Assembly (NCBI GenBank): GCA_019914995.1 | Contig: CM034132.1 | Location: forward strand, 6,681,524 to 6,745,523 | Direction: 5' to 3' | Source of the DNA: Acanthochlamys bracteata | Taxonomy: Eukaryota; Streptophyta; Magnoliopsida; Pandanales; Velloziaceae | Length of the DNA stretch: 64,000 nucleotides | Shown: positions 1-11,447 of the stretch, in pieces | How positions within the stretch are numbered: position 1 is the first letter of the stretch | How the letters are laid out: every line of letters begins with the position of its first letter | Made by a program: the position numbers and the translations under genes | The notes under the pieces: generated by a model | Database searches by the model: none | Seen by the model: only the letters and a program-made list of their open reading frames with translations | What the model was told of the DNA's origin: nothing

Positions 1-81
1 CGAGCCGTGACAGACACTGGATCCAAACCTGATTAACTCCAGTAAAATAAGCAAATGGTATATGTCTATATATATATATAT

Positions 82-463
82 GAAGGGATAGGGGCACTTT
101 CGGGCACTCCTCTCCGATTTATGGTCGAGATGACTTCTAAATCAAATCTCCACCGTTAGATATGAAGAACTATGAGTTAAAAACTTACCTTTAAAATTTC
201 AACTCAATCGGACCAAGAATGCACCTCTATCCGATCACTTGATCAAAATAATAGAACGTAAGAAAACTTAAAAATATATATATTATATCATTTATGTCAT
301 CTTGATCAAGTGACCGAATGGAGGTGTATTCGTGATCCGATTGAGTTGAAATTTTAAAGATAAGTTTCCAACAGTGGAGATTCGATTTGGAGGTCACCCC
401 GGCCATAAACCGGGGAGGGAGTGTCCGGGAGTACCTCTAAGGAGAGAGTGCCACTATCCTTGC
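82..463. mobile_element. Foldback (long inverted repeat) element FB1 in a TA microsatellite
   Basis: The two halves are reverse complements of each other. The left arm runs from about 84 to 258 and the right arm from about 290 to 462, with a loop of only about 30 bases. Shared landmarks are GGATAG...GGCAC at the tips, a segment reading AATCTCCACCGTT (inverted on the right) and TTTAAAATTTCAACTCAATC. TA dinucleotide runs touch both ends (about 69-81 and 466-481), so any target duplication is hidden in the microsatellite. There is no coding capacity. The layout resembles plant foldback or Micron-type MITEs that insert into (TA)n tracts. A second member of the same family lies at 2928-3335. The superfamily is not assigned because terminal motif and target duplication cannot be separated from the TA run. 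Confidence 0.8.
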
Positions 464-2690
464 CATATATATATATATATATTCTTATGGTAGGTTGTCT
501 TAAAGAACACAAAGTACCAAAATACTGATACTGAGTACGTGACCGACCATCGACCCAAAACAAATTTGTTGCCCTTGCTTCATTGTCAATATGTATTGCA
601 TAGAAAAAATTCGGATCTTATATATTCTTTTCTTTAATATAGCTCAGCATTGTCCTAGCATCACCGCTAATAGATGTCTTATACTTTTTCGAGCGATAGA
701 AGTGGTTGCAACAATCTCGATCATCAAAATCGTTTCGTGGTCCGTCAAGTATATCCATGATTTTATTTACAGGTAAGCCTTCATCCCGAAAGAAGTCAAT
801 CAAAAGTCTTAGCTACAATAAGTAAATTTCTACAAACGGGCATCCACATTGTTTTTGTGGGACTAACTAGATGATGAATGTCATTACCTTCGTAACCTAC
901 CACTTTCCTTAATTCAGAACCTTCTTTTTTATCCTTATATTTGCAGGACACCCACATTTCACTGTACTTGTATTTTTTCTCTTCTTTTCTTTTTTCTCGA
1001 AGTGATCGATGGTCTCTATGACTACCAAAACGATCACATATTATTTGATATACACATACTTTAATTGAGTTAAAAATTCTTTTATGATTAGTCCGAGTAA
1101 CGGCGCTAAATTCCGATGCTTTTCTATATTTTATATAAAATTATTTTCCAACTTCGAGGCTCTCAAAAGTCATCCCTCGACATGGCATTGCAAGAGAAGA
1201 AACAGAGACTTCGCCGTTGAAGCCAGCATCCTGTCATGGAGCACCTTTCTAGAGTCCACCATCTTGTGAATTAGCGTTTTGATTAAATGTCACTGTTGTG
1301 TTATCGTTTTGATTTTTGTGAATTATATGCATTGAATGAGAATACTGTTAAGTCTTTGCTCCATAGCAAGAAGAGGAATCAAATAATAGCAAGAATAGAT
1401 GTGCAAAGTGAAAATAGAAAAGATGCAGTGCTCTAAATAGAGAACATAATAGAGAGGAACTCCCATTCAGATGACATATCGATTCATTTCCTGCTAGAGA
1501 ACACATAATAACTAAAATGACCATATTACCCTCAATATATTTTGTTCAGTTACTTGAAATGCATAAGTATTCTTCTCAATTATTCTTTGCAACAAGAATG
1601 CATAACCAATATCGCAGCACAAATGCAACAATTTATGAACTAGATTTCAGCGACAATTCACTACACAACAAAGATTCATTTGCAATAAGAATTCACAACA
1701 AGTATTATGTTTACATTCACAAATACAGTTGAATACATCGATAACTTCACATTACACTATAGAACGACCAGATTCTTGAGCAAATTGAATGAAGCGTTAC
1801 ACTCATTTTCATAACAAGTTTATATTCCATACATTGCTCAAGAATCGGCATTCACTCACATAAAAAAAAAAAAAAGAAAAATGATAGAATCTCATGTCTC
1901 TCCAGCAACCTTAAGCACCGTCTACCATCATAAACTTCATTTGCTATGCTGAAAGAAGAAGATAGAAAATGATGTCTCTCTAGCAAGCTTAACCGGCGTC
2001 TGCCGTCATAAACTTCATCTTCAATCAAAAGGAGATATGCCACATAAAAAATTTTCATTCACATTCACACACAACACAACATGAAATTAAAACAAAATAC
2101 ACATACCAATACATTTATAAAGCTCTCCGGCTCAAAAATCTGTAGTAGACGAATTTGATGATGTTCAAAAAAAATTTAAAAACTTTGGAATGGTAAAATC
2201 ACAACATTGCAACAAAAAAAAGTTCAAAAAGCTACCTGAAATTTGATTCTTGGCCTACGTTCGAACGCTCTAGCTGCAATGAAGGACGGCTGACGAACTG
2301 CGGCGAATCCTAAAATTGAACAAGATAGAAGGCATAAAAGAACGAGGAGAAGAGAAATTTACACTTGGTTAACCCTAATTTCGTTCATCGGCAGTGATCC
2401 AACACTCGGCCAGTGACGAACGAAATGCTAGGGTTTGAATCGGAAACGGTTGTTATTTAGAGAGTGATTACATAAGGGAAAAGAGATGAGGAGAAGCGAA
2501 CCTACGGCGGGGGACAAGAAGGCACGGTCGTGAGGGATTGGGCTCGCGGGAGGGAGCGGCGAGCTCGCGGGAGAGGAAGAAAAGAGGAAATGAGCGTGAG
2601 AAGAGAAGTAGCGCTCAAGCGGAGAGGCTTTTACGAAGATTATGAAAATGCCCATGTAGGTTGTCTCTGTAGTGAGTATCCAGCGAGTGT
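464..2690. other. Unassigned intergenic sequence
   Basis: No gene is recognised. The first 1.8 kb is AT-rich with short spurious reading frames. There is a small inverted repeat (TTCTTGAGCAA at about 1772 and its complement near 1840). The part from about 2270 to 2660 is more GC-rich and purine-rich on the plus strand, with CTAGGGTTT near 2430. It resembles the 5' leader of a plant gene or element read from the minus strand, but no protein motif is visible. From 2690 to about 2815 the motif GGATCTGYRCAATCTGCG-like recurs around a TA run, suggesting another eroded small repeat. Confidence 0.4.
1896..2018. repeat. Two-copy tandem repeat, period about 78 bp
   Basis: A segment starting GTCTCTCCAGCAACCTTAAG at 1896 and ending ATAAACTTCAT recurs at 1974 as GTCTCTCTAGCAAGCTTAAC, again ending ATAAACTTCAT. 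The core of about 45 bp is shared with several substitutions. No function is evident. Confidence 0.7.
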
Positions 2691-2814
2691 GCTATAGATC
2701 ACCGGATCAAGATCGGACGGTCCACAATATGATCTGCGTGGATCTATGCAAATTCGAACCTATATATATATATATATATATATGTGCAATCTGCGGATCT
2801 GTACAATCTGCGCG

Positions 2815-3334
2815 GATAGGACGATTCAGAGCTTGACAAGTTATTGCTCCGATCTATTTTAGAATATGTTGCATGTACAAGTTAGCAACATATATATGCA
2901 TATGTATATATATATACATATATATATGGGATAGGATATAGGCACATGTGTATACATGCCGGCCAAAAGTGGCCGGCGAGCTCTCCAAATTCAATCTCCA
3001 CCGTTGGATATGAAAAACTATGAGTTGAAAACATGTTGATAAAATTTCAGCTTAATCGGAATACGAACCGAGCTCCATCGGAACTCGTGATCAAAATGAC
3101 ATAAACTTTTAAATTTGACAAAAGATATATATTTTGTTTTTGTGTCACTTTGATTAAGAGTTCCGATGGAGGTAGGTTCGTATTCCGATTGAATTGAAAT
3201 TTTGTCAACATATTTCCAACTCATGGTTCTTCATATCCAACGGTGGAGATTGAATTTGGAGAGCTCGCCGGTCACTTTTGGCTGACATGTATACACATGT
3301 GTCTTTAAGACCTACATGTGCCTATATCCTATCC

Positions 3335-3384
<50 letters not shown>

Positions 3385-4262
3385 CATAAGTATGATTATT
3401 ATTGGTATAAACATAAGCATTTCAAGATATAGTTTACGGATCTGATATACTTATTTATATTTATGTATATGGGTGATGATCATGCAAGTTAGAAATGCAC
3501 TCCATTGATTATATATATCTTATCTCCTTATGATTAGCCGGTGCATATTAAGAATTGTATAAAGCTGCATGCTATGTAGTGATGTTAGAATATAGTTGAC
3601 GTAATGAGTCTCATGTTACCGTATCTACTTGTTAAGAAACTGGGTTGGTATGGGACGATTCAGAGCTTGACAAGTTATTGCTCTAATCTATTTTAGAATT
3701 TGCTGCATATACAATTTAGCAACATAACCATTAGGTAATGCATTAGTAACATAGATAGGCATTTGCTACTTTTATCTCACTGAGACTAGGCTCATTATTT
3801 TATTCTTCTTTGGCCTCAACCAGGTACTACAGAGACGAGTGAGAGCGCAGCACGAGTGGCATCGCAGACTAGATCCGTGAGTTGAGGGTGTACTTTGTGT
3901 TTCACGTTACCTTCATGTAAATAGATTGTAACTTTGAGGGACTTGTACTCGCTATGTTATTTTCCACTGTATATGCGTGGTTGTGTATTTATTTTGAAGT
4001 CGTTTTAGATATAGTCAACTACCGTTAGCCATAGCTGTAAATATTGGTATAAAATGGTGGTTTTCGTTTGTCGTTTATCTTTCTTGGTTTTTGGTAATTT
4101 ATATATATCGTTATTATTCTTATTAGTACTTATTTCTCCTTTTGAGAATTAGGGTAGGTTCTGCCAAAATTTTAGGGTTTCGTTTTGTGTTCAGTTTTGA
4201 TTTATGCTTAATGGTATGTGCAAATAAATTATACATGTATAATGTTTTTTAGGTCAAAAAAG
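2815..4262 (+). mobile_element. Fragment of a Tekay-like LTR, split by a foldback element
   Basis: The stretch 3590-4262 matches the 3' half of the LTR at 16573-18971 in order: GGACGATTCAG, CTCACTGAGACT.GGCTCA, CTTCTTTGGCCTC, and near the end TTGCCAAAATTTTA followed by TTTTTAGGTCA. The first part of this motif series is present twice, at 2815-2890 and 3650-3726, on either side of foldback element FB2 and about 540 bp of other sequence. No internal retrotransposon domains remain, so this is an old LTR fossil rather than a complete element. Confidence 0.65.
2928..3335. mobile_element. Foldback element FB2, same family as FB1
   Basis: Arms of about 180 bp (2928-3110 and 3155-3335) are inverted copies of each other. 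They share GGGATAGGATATAGGCACATG at the tips, GGAGAGCTCGCCGG-type sequence and AATCTCCACCGTTGGATATG. The last motif is almost identical to FB1. TA-rich microsatellites flank both ends (2889-2926 and a (TA)n of about 40 bp at 3340-3381). It is non-coding. FB1 and FB2 share inner arm sequence but differ at the outer third, as expected for old members of one family. Confidence 0.8.
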
Positions 4263-4943
4263 TTAATCTCGTTTTTCGAAAAATCTTCAAACTATCATTC
4301 ATTCTAAAGAAGTTCCTATCATAACCATTCTCAAGCGTTTTATGAGTTTGTATTAGAATCCTTTATGAGCTTATTTGTACAGACTTACCCATGAGCTTTT
4401 AAATTTGGTGGTATATATGTTGTTATCTTGTAGGTTTCTTATATGGAGCAAACAACCATTAGAATCTCTACTCAGACTTATAAAGCATGTCGTAGAGTTT
4501 AATTATGAATGTGTATGAATGCAAAATTATGAAAAGGATGTACGCACTGTCTTAGAGGTTAATTGTGAAACAGATGTATGAATGTAAAAGTGTGAAACAC
4601 TATTGTGAAATATCAAATTTTGGTAATTCAAATCTTCACTTAGGAATTATCTTAGAGGTTAACTGGGGAAATGAATGTGTATGCATATATAGTTTTAATG
4701 ACCATTGGTTCTAAAGTGATGTTTTATTTTTCAAAAGATGAGAGAAAGTTAACCTCAACGTAACAGCAGATTTCGCATATATGTAAAATATACAGTAGTG
4801 TTAAGGTTGCTATTTCTTTGACAACTTCGATCAAGTCCAAAAGCTAAGCTGTATTTCATAACCAAATTGATAACTAAAATAATATATAAAGCAAATGAAA
4901 ATTCTAGCTAGAAACATAATAGCATATCCCTTGGCCATCGCTA
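4263..4943. other. Unassigned AT-rich intergenic sequence
   Basis: No gene or named element is seen. A weak local repeat is present: CTTAGAGGTTAA followed by TGTGAA or GGGGAAA occurs about three times between 4480 and 4680. Confidence 0.4.
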
Positions 4944-4951
4944 CTAATAAT

Positions 4952-5682
4952 TAAGGGTGGCTAGGAACATAATAGCAACCCGAAACTTACCAATTTAATT
5001 AGGGTTAGGATTAGAAAATTTGATCCGTATAAATATATAGTTTGGGTTAAGATTGAGCGAATTTGACCCGATTATTAAATGGGCCGAATCAGGTTAACCC
5101 AAAATTGATCTACAAACCCGAGTTGCCATCTCTTGTAAAAATAATATTTGATTTTTTTTTTTCCGTTTATTAAAATATTAGCAATAAAAATAATCCATAA
5201 TGGTAATTTATAAATTATAAAATTAAATGATATTTATAATTAATAGTTATTTTTATATCTTAGTAAAATAGTGTAAGATGAGAATTATAATATTATTGAA
5301 ATACTACTATGTAGGTATTTTTGTAATGACGAATTTGAATTTTGTGTAAAAATTTTTATTAAAATTTGTTAGAGAACTATGTTTATCAAAATTTTATCCA
5401 AATTATTAGTATGTATTTATAATTATAAAATTTCAGCTGTCACCACATATTTTTAAAAAATAAAAATAATTTTTTTAAATATTTTAAACTGATGAAAATA
5501 CTAAAGGAATCACATTGTGATGGGTTTTCAGTATATTACGTCACTAAGAACATCATGTACTTTTATTAGAACTGATATTATAAATTCGCTGAAGCTTAAA
5601 AATATAAAATTAAAAATTATTAATTTTAATTATTAAATGGGTCAATCCAAAACTGATCTATCAACCCAAATTGCCATCCCTA
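4952..5682. mobile_element. hAT-like MITE, 731 bp, with 8-bp target duplication
   Basis: The ends are TAAGGGTGGC on the left and GCCATCCCTA on the right, an imperfect inverted pair of about 10 bp. They are flanked by ctaataat (4944-4951) and ctaataac (5683-5690), an 8-bp direct repeat with one mismatch, as is usual for hAT elements. The sub-terminal sequence is rich in AACCCGA and TTAACCCAA motifs, familiar from plant hAT MITEs. No transposase reading frame exists, so it is non-autonomous. A near copy of the right terminus (CAAACCCGAGTTGCCATC) also occurs internally at about 5100-5143, so the element may carry a duplicated end. Confidence 0.75.
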
Positions 5683-5690
5683 CTAATAAC

Positions 5691-7049
5691 TCTTTACTTG
5701 TGGTTTCTTAGTAAAAAAAACTCTGTAATTTGTAAAAAATTTGGAGTACCAGTTGATAATACGAAGTCAAAGCACTATTAATTTTTTAATTTCTTCAATG
5801 TTGTCTATATTTGGGTGAACATATTGTACAGGTAACATTGTGATAGGTTTAGCTTATAGGTGAAATGGCTGAAGTGGCATGGCAAATGTGTCAGGAGGGT
5901 GGGTTTGCACTTAACTTGGCCTGATGTTTGAGCTTGTATCCTACCTGAGTTGATTGGAGATGGGCCAAGTATCTTTTTGGCTACTTTTTGGCTCAAGCTT
6001 TACTCGAGATGGGCCAAATATGACCCAATTAGCTCGACTGTCGAGTTTGTTGAGCAGTCCGGCCTAATAGTACCTAGTTTTATGAAATTTTGTCAATCAT
6101 CCTAATTTGTAAAGGTATCACTCTATTCATTGATAGTTATGTTTATTAGTCTAAGAGGTGTGTTCTGGAAACTGTAAGCTAGTAGTGCAACTAAAAAAGA
6201 ATTTTGGGCATTACCACATTTGTGAATTTCTGCCAAAGGTCATCTTCTTCTTTCCAAGAAGAAGCTTCATTCAATAAAAAAATTTATTTTCTTCAATCAT
6301 TACTTTCCCAAAAATCTTTCAGATATCTAACCAAACTCAAGTTCCCAATCTATAAATAAAAACTTGCACTTTTGATTCAATTGTTCTATCTATAAAAGAA
6401 GTAAGGGATATGATATTTATGAGCACACACTGTAGCCATATGATTTTGTAATAGAATCTGATTTCCAACCTCACAATAAATCATATGCTTTCACTGTATA
6501 ATATACATGGGGTTAGGATTTCTGTTATAATTGAGGAAAAAATTAATTTTCTAATCTGAGTTAGACTGTGCGAATATTAATAGTAATTAATTGTACTAAT
6601 TTGGTCTCTTGCTCATTTACATCACCTGTTTTTCACTAAAGTAATGCTGATTGTTCTTGCATGTTATAACTGCTAACAGTTTTATTATACGAGTAATAAG
6701 GAGATAAAGTTATATAGGTTCAAGATTTGTTGAGATGTATTTTGTTATTATGTTGTTATAGGACTTGCCAAAGTGTGATTTCTATAAGGGTGTTTCCTTT
6801 TGGCATATAATTTAATTTACGCCTACAAATTTATAAGGTAATTCCACTATTTGTAACACTTTCTGATTCTTTATAGGTTTTCATAGTTAGAGATTTTGAG
6901 AAAGTTAAATGTGTACGATTATTGTGACTCTTGAATTAAGTGATATTACCAGCTTCATTCATTACTGCATTTCATATTTTGATTTTGTACAGTTGTTTAA
7001 AATTTATTAAATATCATTATTGTTTAGTGTCTTAAGAATTAAATGTCAT
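5691..7049. other. Unassigned AT-rich intergenic sequence
   Basis: No reliable gene is seen. The stretch 5860-6065 is less AT-rich and contains GATGGGCCAAGTAT and, about 60 bases later, GATGGGCCAAATAT, but translation of either strand shows nothing recognisable. Confidence 0.4.
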
Positions 7050-7718
7050 TACTTGTCAATTTACGATTCAAGGATACCTGAAACAAATTGAGTCAAGACT
7101 AGCCCAATAATACGTTTAAGTGTTCAAAATAGTCACAAAAGTGTCTACGGGTTACCTCGACCGTGGAGCCCGTAGGCTCGCCGAATTCCTGCGAGAGGAA
7201 ATATTTCGACAGCAAAAAGAACCATCAATAGCAATAGAACTCAACAATGGCGACGACGAAGTAAGAAGGAAAGTCCAACGGCCGAGAATTGCCTAAAACA
7301 ATGCCGGTACGTTGAGCTAGCTCGTCCCGGCAACAGAGCAGAAATTCAATCTAATTGATAGTGGTGAAGTCCTTAGCAAGGCAAGGAGAATGTTTCTTGT
7401 AGCCCGGTACAGCCAAATCGTCGGCAAGAAGCTCCGTTGAAGTGAGGGTTTTTGGTTCGATGATGATCAAACAAGATCCGACGGAATTGAAGTCAAAAGT
7501 AAGAGGAGGGTGAGTAGAAGAATTTCGGAGAGAGAAAGAAGCAAAACTAGTGACGGAGGGGAAATAGCAATGCCGGAAGAGGAGCATGGGGTGGTTGCGT
7601 CGGGAGAAGAAGGGTGGAATGAGAAGAAAAATTAAAAGATACGAACAAATGTTAAGATAAAACATAAGACACATAGGCTCAAGTTAGGCTTAGCTCAAGC
7701 ATATATTGAGATATTACA
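7050..7718 (-). repeat. 3' LTR remnant of the decayed Tekay-like element
   Basis: It aligns with 13500-14181: AAGGATACCTGAAACAAATT, AATAGTCACAAAAGTGT, TACCTCGACC and AAGACACAT.GGCTCAA occur in the same order. Only about a quarter of the LTR is left; the homology stops near 7050. Confidence 0.75.
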
Positions 7719-10700
7719 ATATAACCTAGTTAACAAAAATTCGTTCTCGAATTTTCCAAATGAAAGAAAAGAACCCATAGTTCAAAATTTAGACCGCCAA
7801 ACAACATCTTGCCCCTAGGTCCGCGCTTCTATCAACACGAGAAACATTGAACCTAAGTCTAAGGATGATATGTCCGAACAAGGTCTCGCCATCATATAGG
7901 AGCCTAATCAGGTAGAATGGCGTATTATTATTATTATTAGTGTCATTATTTTGTATTCAATATCATCCTCAAATGTTTTAAAATAGCGCGAATTTCTTGT
8001 GGCCAAATCATCTTCAGATGGCCAAATCACACAATATACAAATATAGATCTAATTCAAATCAAACAGATAAGGATCTCTATAATAACCAAAAGTTTCTTC
8101 TCGGATTTGAGATCATTCCCAAAATAATTAAGCCAGATAACTATCGAAGAACATATACCCTTATCACGCAATCATCGAATAGCGTCATCCCCCCATACTA
8201 ATGATCGCTAGAATCCAAATTCACTCGCAATCAATCAATGGACATGAGGAACAATAATTTCTGAAACTAGCAGTAACGTTCGACTTTCTCGAGGTTCTTA
8301 CTAAACGTTCACGACGATAAATCAAATAATTACGTGACCCTGCTACGATAATAAGACCTCAAAACATCAAAGTACTACCCAAAAATTTTTGAAAATATAC
8401 GTGAAAGATTTCTCAGGAATTGACTAATAAAATGATCTTGAGCAAATAGAGGTTTGTTGATGAAAAATCCATTTGGCCGTTACGCTTCCTCGTATTGTCA
8501 AATCTAGCAAGACCTTTCGTATCCTCTAAACGTGCCCTAAACTGTTCCAATACATCAAAGGCTCAGTCTATTCCAAATCATCTAGCAAAGATCGAATTCT
8601 ATTTGGAAATTGTACCGACACTGCTCCATATATTGTCAACTTGTTAGGATGTTACTGAGAAATCTACGTGCTCCTTATTGGAACCTATATTGGAGGCAAA
8701 GGGTCTAGATACAGTGATGAAAACATAGGACTCCAAGAAGAACTTAACTCCAAGGTTGATGGTTCATATCCTTCAACGAGGTAAACTTGAACACTGCTTT
8801 GGGGATCAAAATCAAGGTCCACCAACAGTCCTAGCTTTTAGTCATCCACGACATAAAATCAAACAATTCTTATTGTTTGTCACATAAAACCAAAATACCA
8901 ATCCTTAAATGAGAAAGATCAAGTACTAATTATAAATCCTTCTTATCGGGCTTAGGGCTGAATAATGTTTAATTAACGAGCACATCCTTCACCAACAAAC
9001 ATTCGGCATCCAATTCCTTAAACGCCAACAAGAGAAACACCTTCAAGCTATAAGTGTAACCATTAGTCGATCGTGAAACCGTTTAGATATAACAAAATTA
9101 CCTAAACAAGAGTAAGAAAACTACTTGATAATATAATCCTCATGAGTAAGCAAATCACATTCTTAGGACTTGGCTAAAAGAACATCCACTGAAATAAAAA
9201 TTCCTGCTCTTAGTTCTAAATCAATTATAAATGAATTCTTGATAACCACTAAAATCCTTACAACAATGCATAAGACCTCACATCGTTTTAGTAAAGATTA
9301 TTGGATGAATAGAAATAAAACCTATCTTTAACACAAACTATGCAGTAAGCACCAAGGTACTTCATACATTTTCAAAATTAAGATCACGTCTAACAAAGCA
9401 TAGGAGCCACATTACCAACGAATCATTCTAATATAATTACTGAAGGTACAAAATAAAAAAATAAATTTCAAGCTACTAGCTGCACTGACGAATTGATAGC
9501 CAAAATTAACAAAGAGGATAATTCAAAATGCTCAACTAAAGTATAACAAACTAGTACAGACACATCCTCATTAACAACAAAATAATATAATTAAACACAT
9601 TATTTTATGGCCCAAGTAGAAGGCTCTCACCTAAAATAAAATAATTTATACAATCACAAGTCTTATTCGACTTTAACAAAATCTCAATTCACGAATTACT
9701 CATTTAAGCGATCAATAAGTCTATTAAGAAAACATGCATTCAATCACAAATCGAGCTGCCAAAAATGATGCATCAACACAATATATCAATTGCAAAAGTT
9801 AAGATCGTTGACAATAATGAAAACACTAGTAGAGCCATCTCTAAAGGAAGAAAAATAAATATGGTATTCATTTGATTCTAAAATGAGTCTTAAGGCAAAT
9901 AAAATAAACATGCATAGTGATATTACAAGGAAAATGCGAGAAACCTCATCCTCCAATAAGTATTTACTATAACAAAAAATGTGCCAACAAATAGTAATTA
10001 ATAGTTGTAATATATTAAACAGGTGTATAAGAGATGCTTAAATAGTAAGAAAAACCCTTGCTGGAGTGATCGGATCTTAAGTAACCTAAACCGTAGAAGT
10101 CCAACAATGATCAAATTACTAATACTGTCATCTAACAAGAAAAATCTTCAAAAAAGATAAATAAACAAACAAACAGAAGTTGTTGGTAATATCAAATATC
10201 GCAAGAAGACGACATTAAAACTAGAGATATCAAGCACGATTTTATTTGTACTTATAGAAATCCAAAAGCCATATCAAATTAACCAACTAATAAAGAATTA
10301 CTAAATATGCATACAAATAATGAAATAACAGTTTGACCAATAAATATTTACAAAACGATTTAACCAATAAAAAGGTCGTAATAATTAACAGTAACTTAAC
10401 ATGCCCCAATACTTTGAAAAGCAAGTGAATAACTATGTAATTGAACAACAACAACAACTCAATAGAGTGTAAATAACTTCATGATTAACTAAAATAGAGA
10501 AATAACTTGGTATACTAAAATTGCCATAAGATAGTAAACCAAATAGTTAGGCTGCAAATGGGTTCTTAAAGAAAATAATAGTCTAGAGAATAAACAACTA
10601 AGTGAATAGAAGCAATTTATTCTATAAATAGAGATAAGTAAGTGAACAAGTATCAAATAAACAAATAGTACTGATCGCTAACCTAATAATAATTAAGATC

Positions 10701-11447
10701 ACTGATTAACTCAATAGCAATTAATGCAAATCAACAAACCAATAACAATAATGCTAATTGATAAACCAATCCCGATAAATGCCAGCCAATAAACTAAAGT
10801 AAATATCAATTAACTATTATTTATTTGTTTACTTATTTATCATTATATTATGTTAATAATGATCATTTAGTAAGCGTCTACTAATTATTACCAATCAATG
10901 AATTCAACACATACCAATTAGAAACATCCAACCATCATGCTATTCGACACAATTCCCTTAATTTATAAACTTATAGTTAACACTTATCGTAATAGCATCG
11001 GATGTCTCCGTCTTTCAGTAGTTTACAACACAACTACTACAAACACACATATGGGCAAACGTCGAAGTAATAGCAATAAGTGCACCACCTGCCTCTTCTG
11101 AGGCAGATTCTTCGCGTCGTGCGTACGGTCCCACAAGCTGCATGACACTTAATATAGCTATTAAAGAGTCAGCGTGGATAGAATTACAATAACCTCCATA
11201 TTCGACTATAGCCAATAGTACAAATAGCCAAAGCGCATATATATGGTCATTAGCTTAGTAAGAGCGAACCTTACAACTCCTCAACTTGCCTAAGCGATAA
11301 CGTAATGATAAAAAATCTAAGTATGAACCCTAGCGTTGACACAGTAGCCTAAATTAAACACGAACACCATTGAAATTAAGGATGCTAATGCAATGATCCT
11401 ATGACTCTGTAATTTCTTAAAATCAATCATACTTTGATACCATTTTT
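7719..11447 (-). other. Eroded interior of the Tekay-like element
   Basis: It lies between the polypurine-like end and the primer-binding site. It is strongly A-rich on the plus strand, and I could recognise no reverse transcriptase, integrase or gag motif in translation. At about 3.7 kb it is shorter than the roughly 5-7 kb usual for this lineage. No host gene is seen. A small GC-richer patch at 11015-11215 has no recognisable product. Confidence 0.5.
11432..11442 (-). other. Primer-binding site (initiator tRNA-Met type)
   Basis: The minus strand reads TGGTATCAAAG directly inside the LTR end, a close relative of the TGGTATCAGAGC sequence complementary to initiator tRNA-Met that plant Ty3 elements use. 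Confidence 0.65.

Noticed and set aside
1-20. GCCGTGACA at the left edge as a possible LTR end
   Set aside because: It resembles the GTCGTGACA end of the solo LTRs, but only nine bases are available before the window edge.
354-563. Minus-strand open frame of 69 codons
   Set aside because: It lies in the right arm of foldback FB1 and a TA repeat (it encodes IYIYIYG); the arm's inverted partner shows it is structural, not coding.
3340-3381. Long (TA)n tract as a replication origin or regulatory element
   Set aside because: It is better explained as a microsatellite used as target by the foldback element; no other supporting signal is present.
7911-11400. Expected gag-pol domains in the interior of the minus-strand Tekay-like element
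   Set aside because: I looked for HPGK, YxDD and zinc-knuckle motifs on the minus strand and found none I could defend, so no domains are claimed.
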